Assembly (NCBI GenBank): GCA_023388835.1
Contig: JAEWFK010000154.1
Location: forward strand, 1 to 22,776
DNA: 22,776 nt
Source of the DNA: Pseudomonadota bacterium
GTDB lineage: Bacteria; Pseudomonadota; Gammaproteobacteria; Burkholderiales; Burkholderiaceae_B
Direction: 5' to 3'
Shown here: positions 16,119 through 22,776 of the stretch, piece by piece
Numbering within the stretch: the first letter of the stretch is position 1
Layout of the letters: every line of letters starts with the position of its first letter
The notes under the pieces: model-generated
Told to the model about the DNA's origin: nothing
The model's database searches: none
The model's input: the letters and a program-made list of their open reading frames with translations, nothing else
Translations under genes and position numbers: made by a program

Positions 16119-16391
16119 CGTGCTTTATATTTTTTATCAGTACCGCTTTATTGTTGTTATGTTCTTAGCCCGATAAATCGGTTTTCGCTCATGCAGAGCC
16201 TGTCTCCTCACCTGCATGTCCGGCATTGTGCATGAAACCGTCCTGTCATACACCTAGGGAATGCACTAAGCCGGAGCGCGGAAGCACCGCTGCGAAGCAC
16301 CATCGGCTGGGTGATCCACCGCGGTGCGCCGTCGTTATACTGCCTGGCAGTTGCGGTCGACCGCATATCAACCAAAAATACAGGAGCAGCC
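16119..16391. other. Gene-free leader region before the SDR gene
   Basis: No convincing gene is visible; the short open frames here have no family features and run out of frame into the SDR gene. The first ~45 bp (16119-16165) are AT-rich and include TTATTGTT (16148-16155), identical to one arm of the palindrome at 17217-17238. A tiny inverted repeat, CCGAT-AA-ATCGG (16170-16181), precedes TTTT and could be a second weak terminator. The 3' part carries the promoter and palindrome described separately. Confidence 0.5.
16336..16365 (+). promoter_or_regulatory. Candidate -10 and 14-bp perfect palindrome ahead of the SDR gene
   Basis: TATACT (16336-16341) matches the -10 consensus at 5 of 6 positions; no good -35 is seen. 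Eleven bases further on lies TGCGGTCGACCGCA (16352-16365), a perfect 14-bp palindrome in the predicted transcribed leader and 26 bp before the GTG start. Its position just downstream of the promoter suits a repressor operator, but no matching second copy was found by eye. Confidence 0.4.
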
Positions 16392-17180
16392 GTGGATCTC
16401 GAACTGGAAGGCAAGGTGGTATGGGTGACAGGCGGAAGCAAGGGCATCGGCCTGGCATGTGCGGCCGCCTTTGCGCGCGAAGGCGCAAAGGTCGCCATTG
16501 TTTCGAGAGATGCATCGAACCTTGAAGCAGCGCGCGAACGCCTGCGGGCCGTCGGCGTCGACGCCTACGCTTACGCGGCCGATCTGCGCGACCCGGGCGA
16601 CGCGTCGGGCGCCGTTCGCGAAATCGAGTCCGCCCTGGGGCCGATCGACATACTGGTGAATTCCGCGGGCGCCGCCAAACGCCATCCGCCCGGCGAACTC
16701 ACGGCTCAAGCATGGCGCGAAGCCATGGACGCGAAGTTCTTCACCTACATACACGCCATCGACGCGGTGCTGCCCGGCATGATTGCACGTGAACGCGGCG
16801 CCATCGTGAATATCATAGGAATCGGCGGCAAGGTGGCGTCGTCCGTGCACTTGCCCGGCGGCTCCGCCAACGCCGCCCTCATGCTCGCGTCCGCCGGCTT
16901 GGCCAACGCCTGGGGCCATAAGGGAATACGGGTCAATGCCATTAATCCGGGCGCGACACTTACCGACCGGGTACAAGGCCGGCTCGATGCCGAATCGGCC
17001 AACACAGGCAGGCCGGTCGATGAATTGCGCCGGGCCTCGGAGCGGGCCATTCCCCTGGGCCGCATGGGAAAGCCCGAAGAAGTGGCCGACGCGGCCCTGT
17101 ATCTGGCCAGTGCGCGTGCGAGCTATGTGACCGGCGCGCTGCTCGCCATGGATGGCGGGCTGCATCCGCTGGGGGCCTGA
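16392..17180 (+). CDS. SDR-family protein with a degenerate catalytic site
   Basis: A 262-residue short-chain dehydrogenase/reductase by fold. The NAD(P) motif TGGSKGIG (13-20), the D-L-R after beta-4 (64-66), DILVNSAG (86-93) and the C-terminal YVTGALLAMDGG (245-256) are all in place. The active-site region is not: aligned with the usual S...YxxxK, the serine position reads Gly143 (VNIIGIGG), the tyrosine position Gly156 and the lysine position Asn160 (PGGSANAAL). Either it uses other chemistry or it is a binding or regulatory subunit; a subgroup of divergent SDRs lacking the tetrad is known. The GTG start at 16392 is set by AGGAG (16382-16386), 5 nt upstream; this gives a normal SDR length. 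It heads the catabolic gene set and is separated from the next gene by 124 bp, so it may have its own promoter. Confidence 0.85.
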   Translation: MDLELEGKVVWVTGGSKGIGLACAAAFAREGAKVAIVSRDASNLEAARERLRAVGVDAYAYAADLRDPGDASGAVREIESALGPIDILVNSAGAAKRHPPGELTAQAWREAMDAKFFTYIHAIDAVLPGMIARERGAIVNIIGIGGKVASSVHLPGGSANAALMLASAGLANAWGHKGIRVNAINPGATLTDRVQGRLDAESANTGRPVDELRRASERAIPLGRMGKPEEVADAALYLASARASYVTGALLAMDGGLHPLGA

Positions 17181-17197
17181 ACCGAAGTCATCCAGCG

Positions 17198-17238
17198 TTG
17201 ACACAATTAATCAATTATTATTGTTAATTAACAATAAT
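17198..17238 (+). promoter_or_regulatory. TTGACA promoter element with overlapping 22-bp perfect palindrome
   Basis: A perfect -35 box, TTGACA, lies at 17198-17203. The downstream stretch where -10 should fall is a 22-bp perfect palindrome (17217-17238) with half-site ATTATTGTTAA and its exact complement. The possible -10 hexamers (TATTGT at 17219, GTTAAT at 17223) lie inside it, so a bound protein would block RNA polymerase. GntR/FadR-type repressors bind GT...AC palindromes such as TTGT-N6-ACAA, present here. The dehydrogenase gene starts 66 bp downstream. Confidence 0.6.
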
Positions 17239-17304
17239 TTTTAATTTTACAGATATATTTGGATGGGGCACACTCCCGGAGACAGCTTCTTAAAGTGACT
17301 CTCC

Positions 17305-18294
17305 ATGAACGCCCCTGACTCCTTCACCGCCCCCGCCCACCACTTTCGCCCGAGCCGCTCACGCGCCGTCGTCGTGGGCGGTGGTACGATGGGCGCCGAC
17401 GTCGCCGTCGTGCTTTGCCGCGCCGGCTGCCACACCACCATCGTTGAATCCAACGCCCAGCGGCGTGCCGGCCTGCCGGCATTAGTGGCCCATGGGCTGG
17501 GGCAGCTCGGCGCTGCTCATCAGGCCGACAAGCTGCACGCCGCCGCGACGCTCGATGAACTTGATTGGCAAGCCATCGACGTCGTGATCGAATGCATTCC
17601 TGAGCGGCTGGATATCAAGCAGGCCTTGTTCGCGCAGCTGCAATCCCTGGCCCGTCCCGACACGCTGTTGAGCAGCAACAGTTCAAGTTTTCCGATCTCG
17701 GCCATTTCCGAAGGCCTGGAAGGCGCCGACCGCATGGTGGGGCTGCACTTTTTCATGCCCGCACACCTCACGCCGCTGGTGGAAGTCGTCTGCGGTGAAC
17801 GCACATCATTGGACAGCGCCCAGAATCTGCACAGCTTCATGCGCCAATGCGGCATGGTGCCCGTGCTGGTGAAGAAGGACCTGCCAGGCTTCCTTGCCAA
17901 CCGCCTGCAGCACGCGCTCGCACGCGAAGCCTTTTCTCTGATCGATTCGGGCATAGCCAGCCCGGAAGACGTCGACGCAGCGGTGCGCTTCGGCTTCGGC
18001 TTCCGCTTCCTGGCGGCCGGCCCCGTGCTTCAGCGTGACCATGCCGGCCTGGAAGTCCATTGTGCGGCCGGCGCGACCATGTACCCTTCCCTCGCCGCCA
18101 ATACCGAACCGGCGAAATGCCTGTCGGAACGGGTCGCAGAAGGAAAGTTCGGCATGAAGACCGGCGAAGGTTTCTTCAAATGGACACCGGACACCATCGC
18201 GGCGGAAAGGCAGCGTTACCAGGAGGTCCTGCTGGCGGGGCTTTCATTGCTGCAAAAAGAACTGCCGCCCGTCCAAGACGCCCCCACCGAGTGA
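17305..18294 (+). CDS. 3-hydroxyacyl-CoA dehydrogenase family enzyme (beta-hydroxy acid dehydrogenase)
   Basis: A 329-residue NAD-dependent dehydrogenase of the 3-HAD/L-carnitine dehydrogenase family. The Rossmann motif is GGGTMG (25-30), and Glu48 at the end of the second strand favours NAD over NADP. Catalytic residues look intact: a Ser in SSNSSSF (123-129), His148 in GLHFFMP, Glu160 in LVEVV (12 residues after the His, as in the family), and Asn199 in PGFLANR. The C-terminal 3-HAD domain follows. Family members oxidise L-3-hydroxyacyl-CoA or free beta-hydroxy acids such as carnitine. The next gene, a BKACE, would consume a beta-keto acid, so this enzyme probably supplies it; the substrate is unknown. 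The ribosome site is weak (AAAGTGA, 17292-17298). It lies behind the palindromic promoter at 17198-17238. Confidence 0.88.
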   Translation: MNAPDSFTAPAHHFRPSRSRAVVVGGGTMGADVAVVLCRAGCHTTIVESNAQRRAGLPALVAHGLGQLGAAHQADKLHAAATLDELDWQAIDVVIECIPERLDIKQALFAQLQSLARPDTLLSSNSSSFPISAISEGLEGADRMVGLHFFMPAHLTPLVEVVCGERTSLDSAQNLHSFMRQCGMVPVLVKKDLPGFLANRLQHALAREAFSLIDSGIASPEDVDAAVRFGFGFRFLAAGPVLQRDHAGLEVHCAAGATMYPSLAANTEPAKCLSERVAEGKFGMKTGEGFFKWTPDTIAAERQRYQEVLLAGLSLLQKELPPVQDAPTE

Positions 18295-18312
18295 TCGCAG
18301 TTGACCCGAGCC

Positions 18313-19137
18313 ATGAACGACAATACGCCTCTCATTCTGACTGTTGCCCCCAACGGCGCCTACAAGACTCACGAACAGCACCCGGCCGTGCCGATCACGC
18401 CGGAAACCTTGGCCGACACGGCGAAGGCCTGCCTGGATGCGGGCGCGTCCATGATACACATGCACGTGCGCCGGCCCGACGGCCGTCACCTGCTCGATGC
18501 GCAGGCTTACCAGGACGCCACCGCGGCGGTGCGCCGCGCGGTCGGACAGTCGCTGGTGGTACAGATCACCACCGAAGCGGCCGGGGTATACGAGCCGCCC
18601 GCGCAAATGGCTGTGGTGCGCGAGACGCGACCTGAAGCCGTCTCGGTCGGTCTGCGTGAACTGCTCAAGCCCGAAGTGCCGGAATCGCAGCTGCAGTCCT
18701 TCTTCAGCTGGCTGGTGCAGGAACGCATCATGACCCAGGTGATCCTGTACGACGAACAGGACGTCGCGCACTGGCAACGCCTGCGCGAGCAGAACATCAT
18801 TCCTGAAGGCCCATGGTTCCTGCTTTTCGTGCTGGGGCGATACACCGCCGGCCAGACCTCCAGCCCCACAGACTTGCTGCCCTTCCTTCACAAGGACGAC
18901 GGCCGCTATCCCTGGGCGATGTGCGCCTTCGGTCCCAAAGAGAACGCCTGCGCCATCACGGCTGCCGGCCTGGGCGGCCACGTGCGTGTGGGATTCGAGA
19001 ACAATCTTTATCTCAAGGACGGGAGCACCGCCCCCGACAATTCCGCTCTGGTGGGGCAAGTGCGCACCGGCGCCGAAGCGCTGGGGCGCCCCCTCGCGGC
19101 GGCGGATGACATACGCTCGCGTTTCGGTCGCAGTTGA
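18313..19137 (+). CDS. BKACE family beta-keto acid cleavage enzyme (DUF849)
   Basis: A 274-residue TIM-barrel enzyme of the beta-keto acid cleavage family. In this family a Zn-dependent enzyme condenses a beta-keto acid with acetyl-CoA to give acetoacetate and a new acyl-CoA. The Zn ligands are recognisable: His49 and His51 in IHMHVR, and Glu229 in GGHVRVGFENN (221-231). VAPNGAYKT (11-19) and the late YLKDGSTAPDNSALV (233-247) are also family blocks. The ATG at 18313 gives the natural start (NTPLILTVAPNG); a TTG at 18301 adds only four residues, and neither has a strong ribosome site. It begins 18 bp after the dehydrogenase, so the two are probably co-transcribed. The pair parallels carnitine degradation (dehydrogenase then BKACE), but the thioesterase of that route is not in the window. 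Confidence 0.92.
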   Translation: MNDNTPLILTVAPNGAYKTHEQHPAVPITPETLADTAKACLDAGASMIHMHVRRPDGRHLLDAQAYQDATAAVRRAVGQSLVVQITTEAAGVYEPPAQMAVVRETRPEAVSVGLRELLKPEVPESQLQSFFSWLVQERIMTQVILYDEQDVAHWQRLREQNIIPEGPWFLLFVLGRYTAGQTSSPTDLLPFLHKDDGRYPWAMCAFGPKENACAITAAGLGGHVRVGFENNLYLKDGSTAPDNSALVGQVRTGAEALGRPLAAADDIRSRFGRS

Positions 19138-19165
19138 GCCAAACGGGCCGTCTGCCGTACTGCCT

Positions 19166-19189
19166 GCCGCCCTGGGCGCGGCGGGCGGC
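19166..19189. terminator. GC-rich hairpin between convergent BKACE and gntR genes
   Basis: GCCGCCC (19166-19172) pairs perfectly with GGGCGGC (19183-19189) around a 10-nt loop. It lies in the 66-bp gap between two genes that end facing each other. There is no T run on either side, so as a Rho-independent terminator it is weak; it may simply stall polymerase or protect the mRNA ends. Confidence 0.35.
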
Positions 19190-19203
19190 CTGCCGCTTAC
19201 AAG

Positions 19204-19899
19204 TCACGGGGCTTGCCGAAGAGACGCCCGTGCACGGGCCAGCGAGAGGTAACGGTCACGAGAAGGAAGCAGATGTGCATGCGCCAGCTCGATGAGCATT
19301 TCCCTTTTGCCTTCTTCGAGCGCCTTCAGGATTTGATGGTGCTCCCGCCGCGAGCGCTGTTGTTGTTCAGGCGTGGACAGAGCCCCGAAGCGAATCGCAT
19401 GCGTGCGCCGGGCGTATTCCTGGATGGCCGAGGCCAGCGCCTGGTTGCCACACAAGCCGTACAGTTTCTCGTGGAAGGACTGGTTGCTGCGAAAGACGGC
19501 CCGCTGATCGTCCCGGGATACCGCGAGGTCATGCGCGGCCTGCACTTCATGCAAAGCCGCAAGACCTTCCGGCGGAACAGGGAGTGGCATGCGACGAAAG
19601 GCCTCGCACTCGAGCAGAACCCGCAATTCGTACAGGTCGTTCACCTCTCGTTCGTCGAACCCCCGCACCGTGGCGCCGACGTTGCGGCGTCGCTCGATCA
19701 AGCCATTTTTCTCCAGTCGGGCCAGCGCATCGCGCACCACATGGCGCTTGGCGGAAAAGCGCGCCATCAGCTCGTCCTCCACCAAACGCTGAAGCGGATG
19801 CAGGACCCCAAGAACAATGTCCTCTTCCAGAGCGGCGGCGAGCTGCTCCGCACGTTCAGGCACCGACAAGCCGCCACTCACGGTCTCCTCCGTCATCAT
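19204..19899 (-). CDS. GntR-family transcriptional regulator (FCD domain)
   Basis: A 231-residue regulator with an N-terminal GntR winged helix (about 15-80): LVEDELMARFSAKRHVVRDALARLEKNGLIERRRNVGATV carries the family pattern (readable as EDELMARFSAKRHVVRDAL and LEKNGLIERRRNVGATV). The C-terminal FCD ligand-binding domain (about 86-220) has candidate metal or ligand His residues: His143 in SNQSFHEKLY, His187/188, and His207/209 in AHAHL; the Asp often found before FH is Asn139 here. FCD regulators usually respond to small organic acids and act as repressors. It starts 3 bp after the stop of the dehydratase gene, with AGGAGC (19911-19906) inside that gene's end as ribosome site, so the two are one transcript. 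Likely targets are the palindromic promoters at 17198 and 21686, by position only. Confidence 0.93.
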   Translation of the reverse strand: MMTEETVSGGLSVPERAEQLAAALEEDIVLGVLHPLQRLVEDELMARFSAKRHVVRDALARLEKNGLIERRRNVGATVRGFDEREVNDLYELRVLLECEAFRRMPLPVPPEGLAALHEVQAAHDLAVSRDDQRAVFRSNQSFHEKLYGLCGNQALASAIQEYARRTHAIRFGALSTPEQQQRSRREHHQILKALEEGKREMLIELAHAHLLPSRDRYLSLARARASLRQAP

Positions 19900-19902
19900 T
19901 CC

Positions 19903-21672
19903 CTAGCTCCTGGGCACGCTTCCTTTGGACTCTGTCGCCATCAGGAAATCGAAGTCTGCACCCTGGTCTGCCTGCGTAACGCTGTTCACGAAGAGATGCT
20001 GGTAACCGCGCGCCGCCGCCGGGGCCTCGAGCGGCGCGGCGGCCTTGCGCGCCTGCAACTCATCTTCGGATACCCGCCATTCAATGCTCCGCCCGGATAC
20101 CGAAAGGCGGATGCGGTCTCCGGTCTGCACCCAGGCCAGCGGGCCGCCCACCGCCGCCTCGGGCGTGACGTGCAGCACGATGGTTCCGAAGGCGGTCCCG
20201 CTCATGCGGCCATCCGAGATGCGCAGCATGTCCTTGACGCCTGCGGCAGCCAGCTTGCGCGGGATGGGCAGGTAGCCTGCTTCCGGCATGGCGGCAGCCC
20301 TGGGCCCGATGTTCTTCAGCACCAGAACATCATCCGGTCCTACGTCCAGATCCGGGTCATCGATACGATCGGCGAGGTCTTGCGCATTTTCAAAGACGAC
20401 CGCCCTGCCCTCGTGTTCCATCAGACGGGCGTCGGCGGCGGACTGTTTGATGATGGCCCCGCCCGGCGCCAGGTTGCCGTACAACACGGCAATACCGCCC
20501 TGCGGGTAGATGGGCCGGCTCAGCGGACGCACCACGTGCTGAGTGAAACGCGGACCGGCGGCATCCAGCTCTTCGCCAAGAGTACGGCCGGTCACCGTCA
20601 GGGCGTCCAGGTGCAGCAGCGGCCGCAGCTCGTGCAGAAGGCTGGCCATCCCGCCGGCGGCGTGGAAGTCCTCCATGTAATGGTCGCCCGAGGGCTTGAG
20701 ATCAAGCAGCACCGGTGTGTCGCGGCTCATGGCGTCGAGTGCGTGCAAGTCCAGGCCGAAGCCCATACGACCGGCAATGGCGGCAAGATGCACAATGCCG
20801 TTGGTGGACCCGCCCATGGCGAGCAGTACGCGCACGGCGTTCTCGAACGCCTGTTCCGTGAGAATCCTGTCGATCGTCAAACCCGATCTGGCCATTTCCA
20901 CGGCCACCTGGCCGGAGCGTTCCGCCACGCGGATGCGGTCGGCCGTCACGGCGGGGGGCGAAGCACCGCCCGGAACCGTCATGCCCAGTGCTTCGGCAAT
21001 ACAGGCCATGGTGCTCGCCGTGCCCGCCACCGAACATGTCCCGACACTGGCAACCAGCTGATCGTTGACGTCCGCCACTTCGGCAGCGTCAATCTCGCCG
21101 GCACGGAAGCGTCCCCAGTAACGCCGACAATCGGTGCACGCGCCCACGCGTTCGCCGCGGTGGGAGCCCGTGAGCATGGACCCGGTCACCAATTGGACCG
21201 CCGGCAGGCCCGTGGACGCCGCACCCATCAGCTGTGCCGGCACCGTCTTGTCGCAACCGCCGATCAGCACGACGGCGTCCATAGGCTGGGCACGCAGCAT
21301 TTCCTCGGTGTCCATGGACATGAGGTTGCGCAAATACATGCTCGTGGGTTGGGAGAAGCTCTCGTGCACCGAGATCGTGGGGAAATCCATGGGCAGACCG
21401 CCAGCCATCAGAATGCCGCGTTTCACGGCTTCGATGAGCTGCGGCATATTGCCGTGGCAGGGGTTGTAAGAGCTTCCGGTATTCGTGATGCCGATCACCG
21501 GGCGTTCGAGCGCCCTGTCGGTATAGCCGGCACCCTTGATGAAGGCCTTGCGCAGAAACAGCGAAAAGCCGCGGTCGCCATAGTTGGTGAGCCCTTTGGA
21601 AATGCCGTCGCGCCGCTCCTCCGGGTGCACATCGTGACTGACGGAGCCGGAGCCCGGCTTCGGATTAACCAT
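19903..21672 (-). CDS. IlvD/Edd family dehydratase, sugar-acid dehydratase type
   Basis: A 589-residue Fe-S dehydratase that would convert a 2,3-dihydroxy or sugar acid to its 2-keto-3-deoxy product. Candidate cluster ligands are Cys72 (NPCHGN), Cys140 (GGCDKT) and Cys213 (GTCSVAG). Their spacing (68 and 73 residues) equals what I recall for the [2Fe-2S] L-arabinonate dehydratase of Rhizobium (Cys59/127/200). The Mg ligands also match: Glu104 (VHESF), Asp141 and Lys142 (carbamylated in that family). Ser491 in GRMSGT is the expected base. This favours an acid-sugar dehydratase over biosynthetic IlvD. The ATG at 21672 follows GGAGTGG about 6 nt upstream. gntR follows directly. It is divergent from the binding-protein gene across an AT-rich palindromic region, suggesting that the transported acid is its substrate. 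Confidence 0.9.
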   Translation of the reverse strand: MVNPKPGSGSVSHDVHPEERRDGISKGLTNYGDRGFSLFLRKAFIKGAGYTDRALERPVIGITNTGSSYNPCHGNMPQLIEAVKRGILMAGGLPMDFPTISVHESFSQPTSMYLRNLMSMDTEEMLRAQPMDAVVLIGGCDKTVPAQLMGAASTGLPAVQLVTGSMLTGSHRGERVGACTDCRRYWGRFRAGEIDAAEVADVNDQLVASVGTCSVAGTASTMACIAEALGMTVPGGASPPAVTADRIRVAERSGQVAVEMARSGLTIDRILTEQAFENAVRVLLAMGGSTNGIVHLAAIAGRMGFGLDLHALDAMSRDTPVLLDLKPSGDHYMEDFHAAGGMASLLHELRPLLHLDALTVTGRTLGEELDAAGPRFTQHVVRPLSRPIYPQGGIAVLYGNLAPGGAIIKQSAADARLMEHEGRAVVFENAQDLADRIDDPDLDVGPDDVLVLKNIGPRAAAMPEAGYLPIPRKLAAAGVKDMLRISDGRMSGTAFGTIVLHVTPEAAVGGPLAWVQTGDRIRLSVSGRSIEWRVSEDELQARKAAAPLEAPAAARGYQHLFVNSVTQADQGADFDFLMATESKGSVPRS

Positions 21673-21685
21673 TATTCCACTCCAC

Positions 21686-21709
21686 GATTATTAATAATAT
21701 TATTATCAA
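21686..21709. promoter_or_regulatory. AT-rich palindromic tract between divergent dehydratase and binding-protein genes
   Basis: This 24-bp tract is almost pure A/T in GC-rich surroundings. It contains two overlapping perfect palindromes: ATTATTAATAAT (21687-21698) and TAATAATATTATTA (21692-21705). TATTAT hexamers (21698-21703, 21701-21706) could be plus-strand -10 boxes, and TTGATA (21709-21704, minus strand) resembles a -35, but no well-spaced pair is seen. It shares ATTAAT-N2/3-ATTATTAT with 17206-17221, ahead of the dehydrogenase gene. Confidence 0.5.
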
Positions 21710-21772
21710 CATGAATGCCGACGTCAGCAAGACCTCAATGACGAAAGCCTTCTTTTTTTCACGGAGACATGC

Positions 21773-22776
21773 ATGAAATCTGCAGTTGAATTTTCCCGCG
21801 GCCGCCGCAACACACTTGCCGCCGCCGTTGCAGCCGTCGGGCTCTTCATGGGGTTTTCCCCCGCCGCTCACGCCGATGCCGGCTACCCGGACAAGCCGGT
21901 GCGCCTGATCGTTCCCTATGCGCCGGGCGGCGCGACCGACGTCATCGGTCGGGTGATCGCGCAACATCTTTCCACCAGCCTGGGCCAGCAGTTCGTAGTT
22001 GAGAATCGGGCAGGCGCGGGCGGCAGCATTGGCGCAGGCCAAGTCGCAAAGTCGGCCGCGGACGGCTACACGCTTCTGCTGGGCGCCTTCACCAGCCACA
22101 CCATCAACGCCGCGCTCACGCCCAAGGCTGTGCCTTTTGACATCAACGACAGCTTTTCGTACGTCTCCATCGTCGGCACAGTGCCACTGGTCTTCGTGAC
22201 CCATCCCTCGGTCCCCGCCAAGAACCTGACCGAACTCATCGCGCTGGCCAAACAGAAGCCGGGCGAACTGTCGTTCGCATCGGCCGGTACGGGGTCGCCC
22301 CAGCACCTGTCCACCGAAATGTTCCAGCGCCAGACTGGTGTCGAGGTGCTGCACGTTCCCTACAAGGGCAGCGGCCCCGCCATCACCGACCTGGTTGGCG
22401 GTCAGGTCAACGTCATGATCGACACCGTGCCGGCGGCTCAGGGTCAGATCAAGGCGGGCAACCTGCGTGCATTGGGCACCACCACGGCCGAGCGCGTCGC
22501 GTCCTTGCCCGACACGCCCACCGCTGCGGAAGCAGGCCTGCCCAATTTCCACGTCAGCTCAATGTTCGCGCTCGCAGCCCCTGCCGGCACCCCGCCCGAA
22601 GTCGTGGAAAAGCTGAACAGTTCGTTGAAAGACATCCTGAATACGCAGGAAGTGAAGGATTCCCTGCTGGCGCAGGGCGCGATCGCCACTTACACGACGC
22701 CTGACCAGGCTTCGAAGGCGATCATCGACGAATACAATAAGTGGCGCACCCTGATCCAGGAGAGCAACATCACGGT
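21773..22776 (+). CDS. Bug/TctC-family tripartite tricarboxylate transporter substrate-binding protein (3' end outside window)
   Basis: The frame is open to the window edge, giving 334 residues; the family is usually ~320-335, so only the last few residues are missing. A signal peptide is present (basic SRGRRNT, then a hydrophobic AAAVAAVGLFMGF, cleaved after SPAAHA). The mature protein starts YPDKPVRLIVPYAPGGATDV, the hallmark of Bug proteins. It also shows VVENRAGAGGSIGA, DGYTLLLG, the GELSFASAGTGSPQHL segment and VLHVPYKGSGPAITDLVGGQV (as VLHVPYKGSG and ITDLVGGQV). These proteins capture carboxylates in the periplasm, some for TctAB transporters, many as orphans. No tctA or tctB is in the window. 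The start is set by GGAGA (21763-21767), 5 nt before the ATG. It is divergent from the dehydratase gene. Confidence 0.93.
   Translation, partial: MKSAVEFSRGRRNTLAAAVAAVGLFMGFSPAAHADAGYPDKPVRLIVPYAPGGATDVIGRVIAQHLSTSLGQQFVVENRAGAGGSIGAGQVAKSAADGYTLLLGAFTSHTINAALTPKAVPFDINDSFSYVSIVGTVPLVFVTHPSVPAKNLTELIALAKQKPGELSFASAGTGSPQHLSTEMFQRQTGVEVLHVPYKGSGPAITDLVGGQVNVMIDTVPAAQGQIKAGNLRALGTTTAERVASLPDTPTAAEAGLPNFHVSSMFALAAPAGTPPEVVEKLNSSLKDILNTQEVKDSLLAQGAIATYTTPDQASKAIIDEYNKWRTLIQESNIT

Noticed and set aside
16170..16185. Mini inverted repeat CCGAT-AA-ATCGG followed by TTTT as a second terminator
   Set aside because: A 4-5 bp stem with a 2-4 nt loop is not stable enough; the stronger hairpin at 16091-16118 already explains termination.
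17305..19137. Direct assignment of the dehydrogenase-BKACE pair as carnitine degradation genes
   Set aside because: The active-site segment reads HFFMPAHL rather than the HPFNP pattern I recall for carnitine dehydrogenase, and no betainyl-CoA thioesterase is present, so the substrate is left open.
19213..21714. Very long plus-strand open frame (~830 codons) opposite the regulator and dehydratase genes
   Set aside because: Its translation has no family features, is rich in His/Arg/Gly typical of antisense frames in GC-rich DNA, and lies exactly opposite two well-recognised genes.

Overview
The window is GC-rich proteobacterial DNA. Three things point to a betaproteobacterium of the Alcaligenaceae (Bordetella/Achromobacter/Pusillimonas type): the housekeeping order trxB / ftsK-lolA-rarA-serS, a Bug/TctC-family solute-binding protein, and base and codon usage. 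The species cannot be fixed from the sequence alone. I see no tRNA, rRNA, CRISPR array, insertion sequence or phage gene.

Region 1 (1-7958, + strand) is the end of a cell-surface polysaccharide (O-antigen or capsule) locus. It holds the 3' end of an O-antigen polymerase/ligase-like membrane protein, a beta-propeller protein resembling oligogalacturonate lyase, a protein fusing a GT2 glycosyltransferase to a phosphoglycosyl transferase, a DegT-type sugar aminotransferase, a Wzx-like flippase and a WbpM/FlaA1-type UDP-sugar 4,6-dehydratase. The first five genes overlap or lie 10-12 bp apart. A Wzx/Wzy-type pathway fits: the dehydratase and aminotransferase could make a 4-amino-6-deoxy sugar nucleotide, the fusion protein could start and extend the lipid-linked unit, and the flippase and polymerase would export and polymerise it.

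Region 2 (8042-16118) is housekeeping. A small secreted His-rich protein (+) faces serS. The minus-strand series ftsK-lolA-rarA-serS (chromosome segregation, lipoprotein sorting, replication-fork maintenance, tRNA charging) is divergent from trxB-smr (thioredoxin reductase and an Smr-domain protein). A hairpin terminator follows smr.

Region 3 (16119-22776) looks like an accessory catabolic module for an organic acid. On the + strand are an SDR protein whose catalytic Ser/Tyr/Lys positions all appear substituted, a 3-hydroxyacyl-CoA-dehydrogenase-family enzyme with intact catalytic residues, and a BKACE (DUF849) beta-keto acid cleavage enzyme. On the - strand are an IlvD/Edd sugar-acid-type dehydratase and a GntR/FCD regulator. 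A divergent Bug/TctC periplasmic binding protein runs off the end. Dehydrogenase plus BKACE is the logic of carnitine degradation (oxidise a beta-hydroxy acid, then cleave the beta-keto acid with acetyl-CoA), but the added dehydratase and degenerate SDR do not match a pathway I know. Both promoter regions of the module hold AT-rich palindromes that share a composite word, a plausible operator for the local GntR protein. This module and the propeller protein are the best candidates for undescribed biology.
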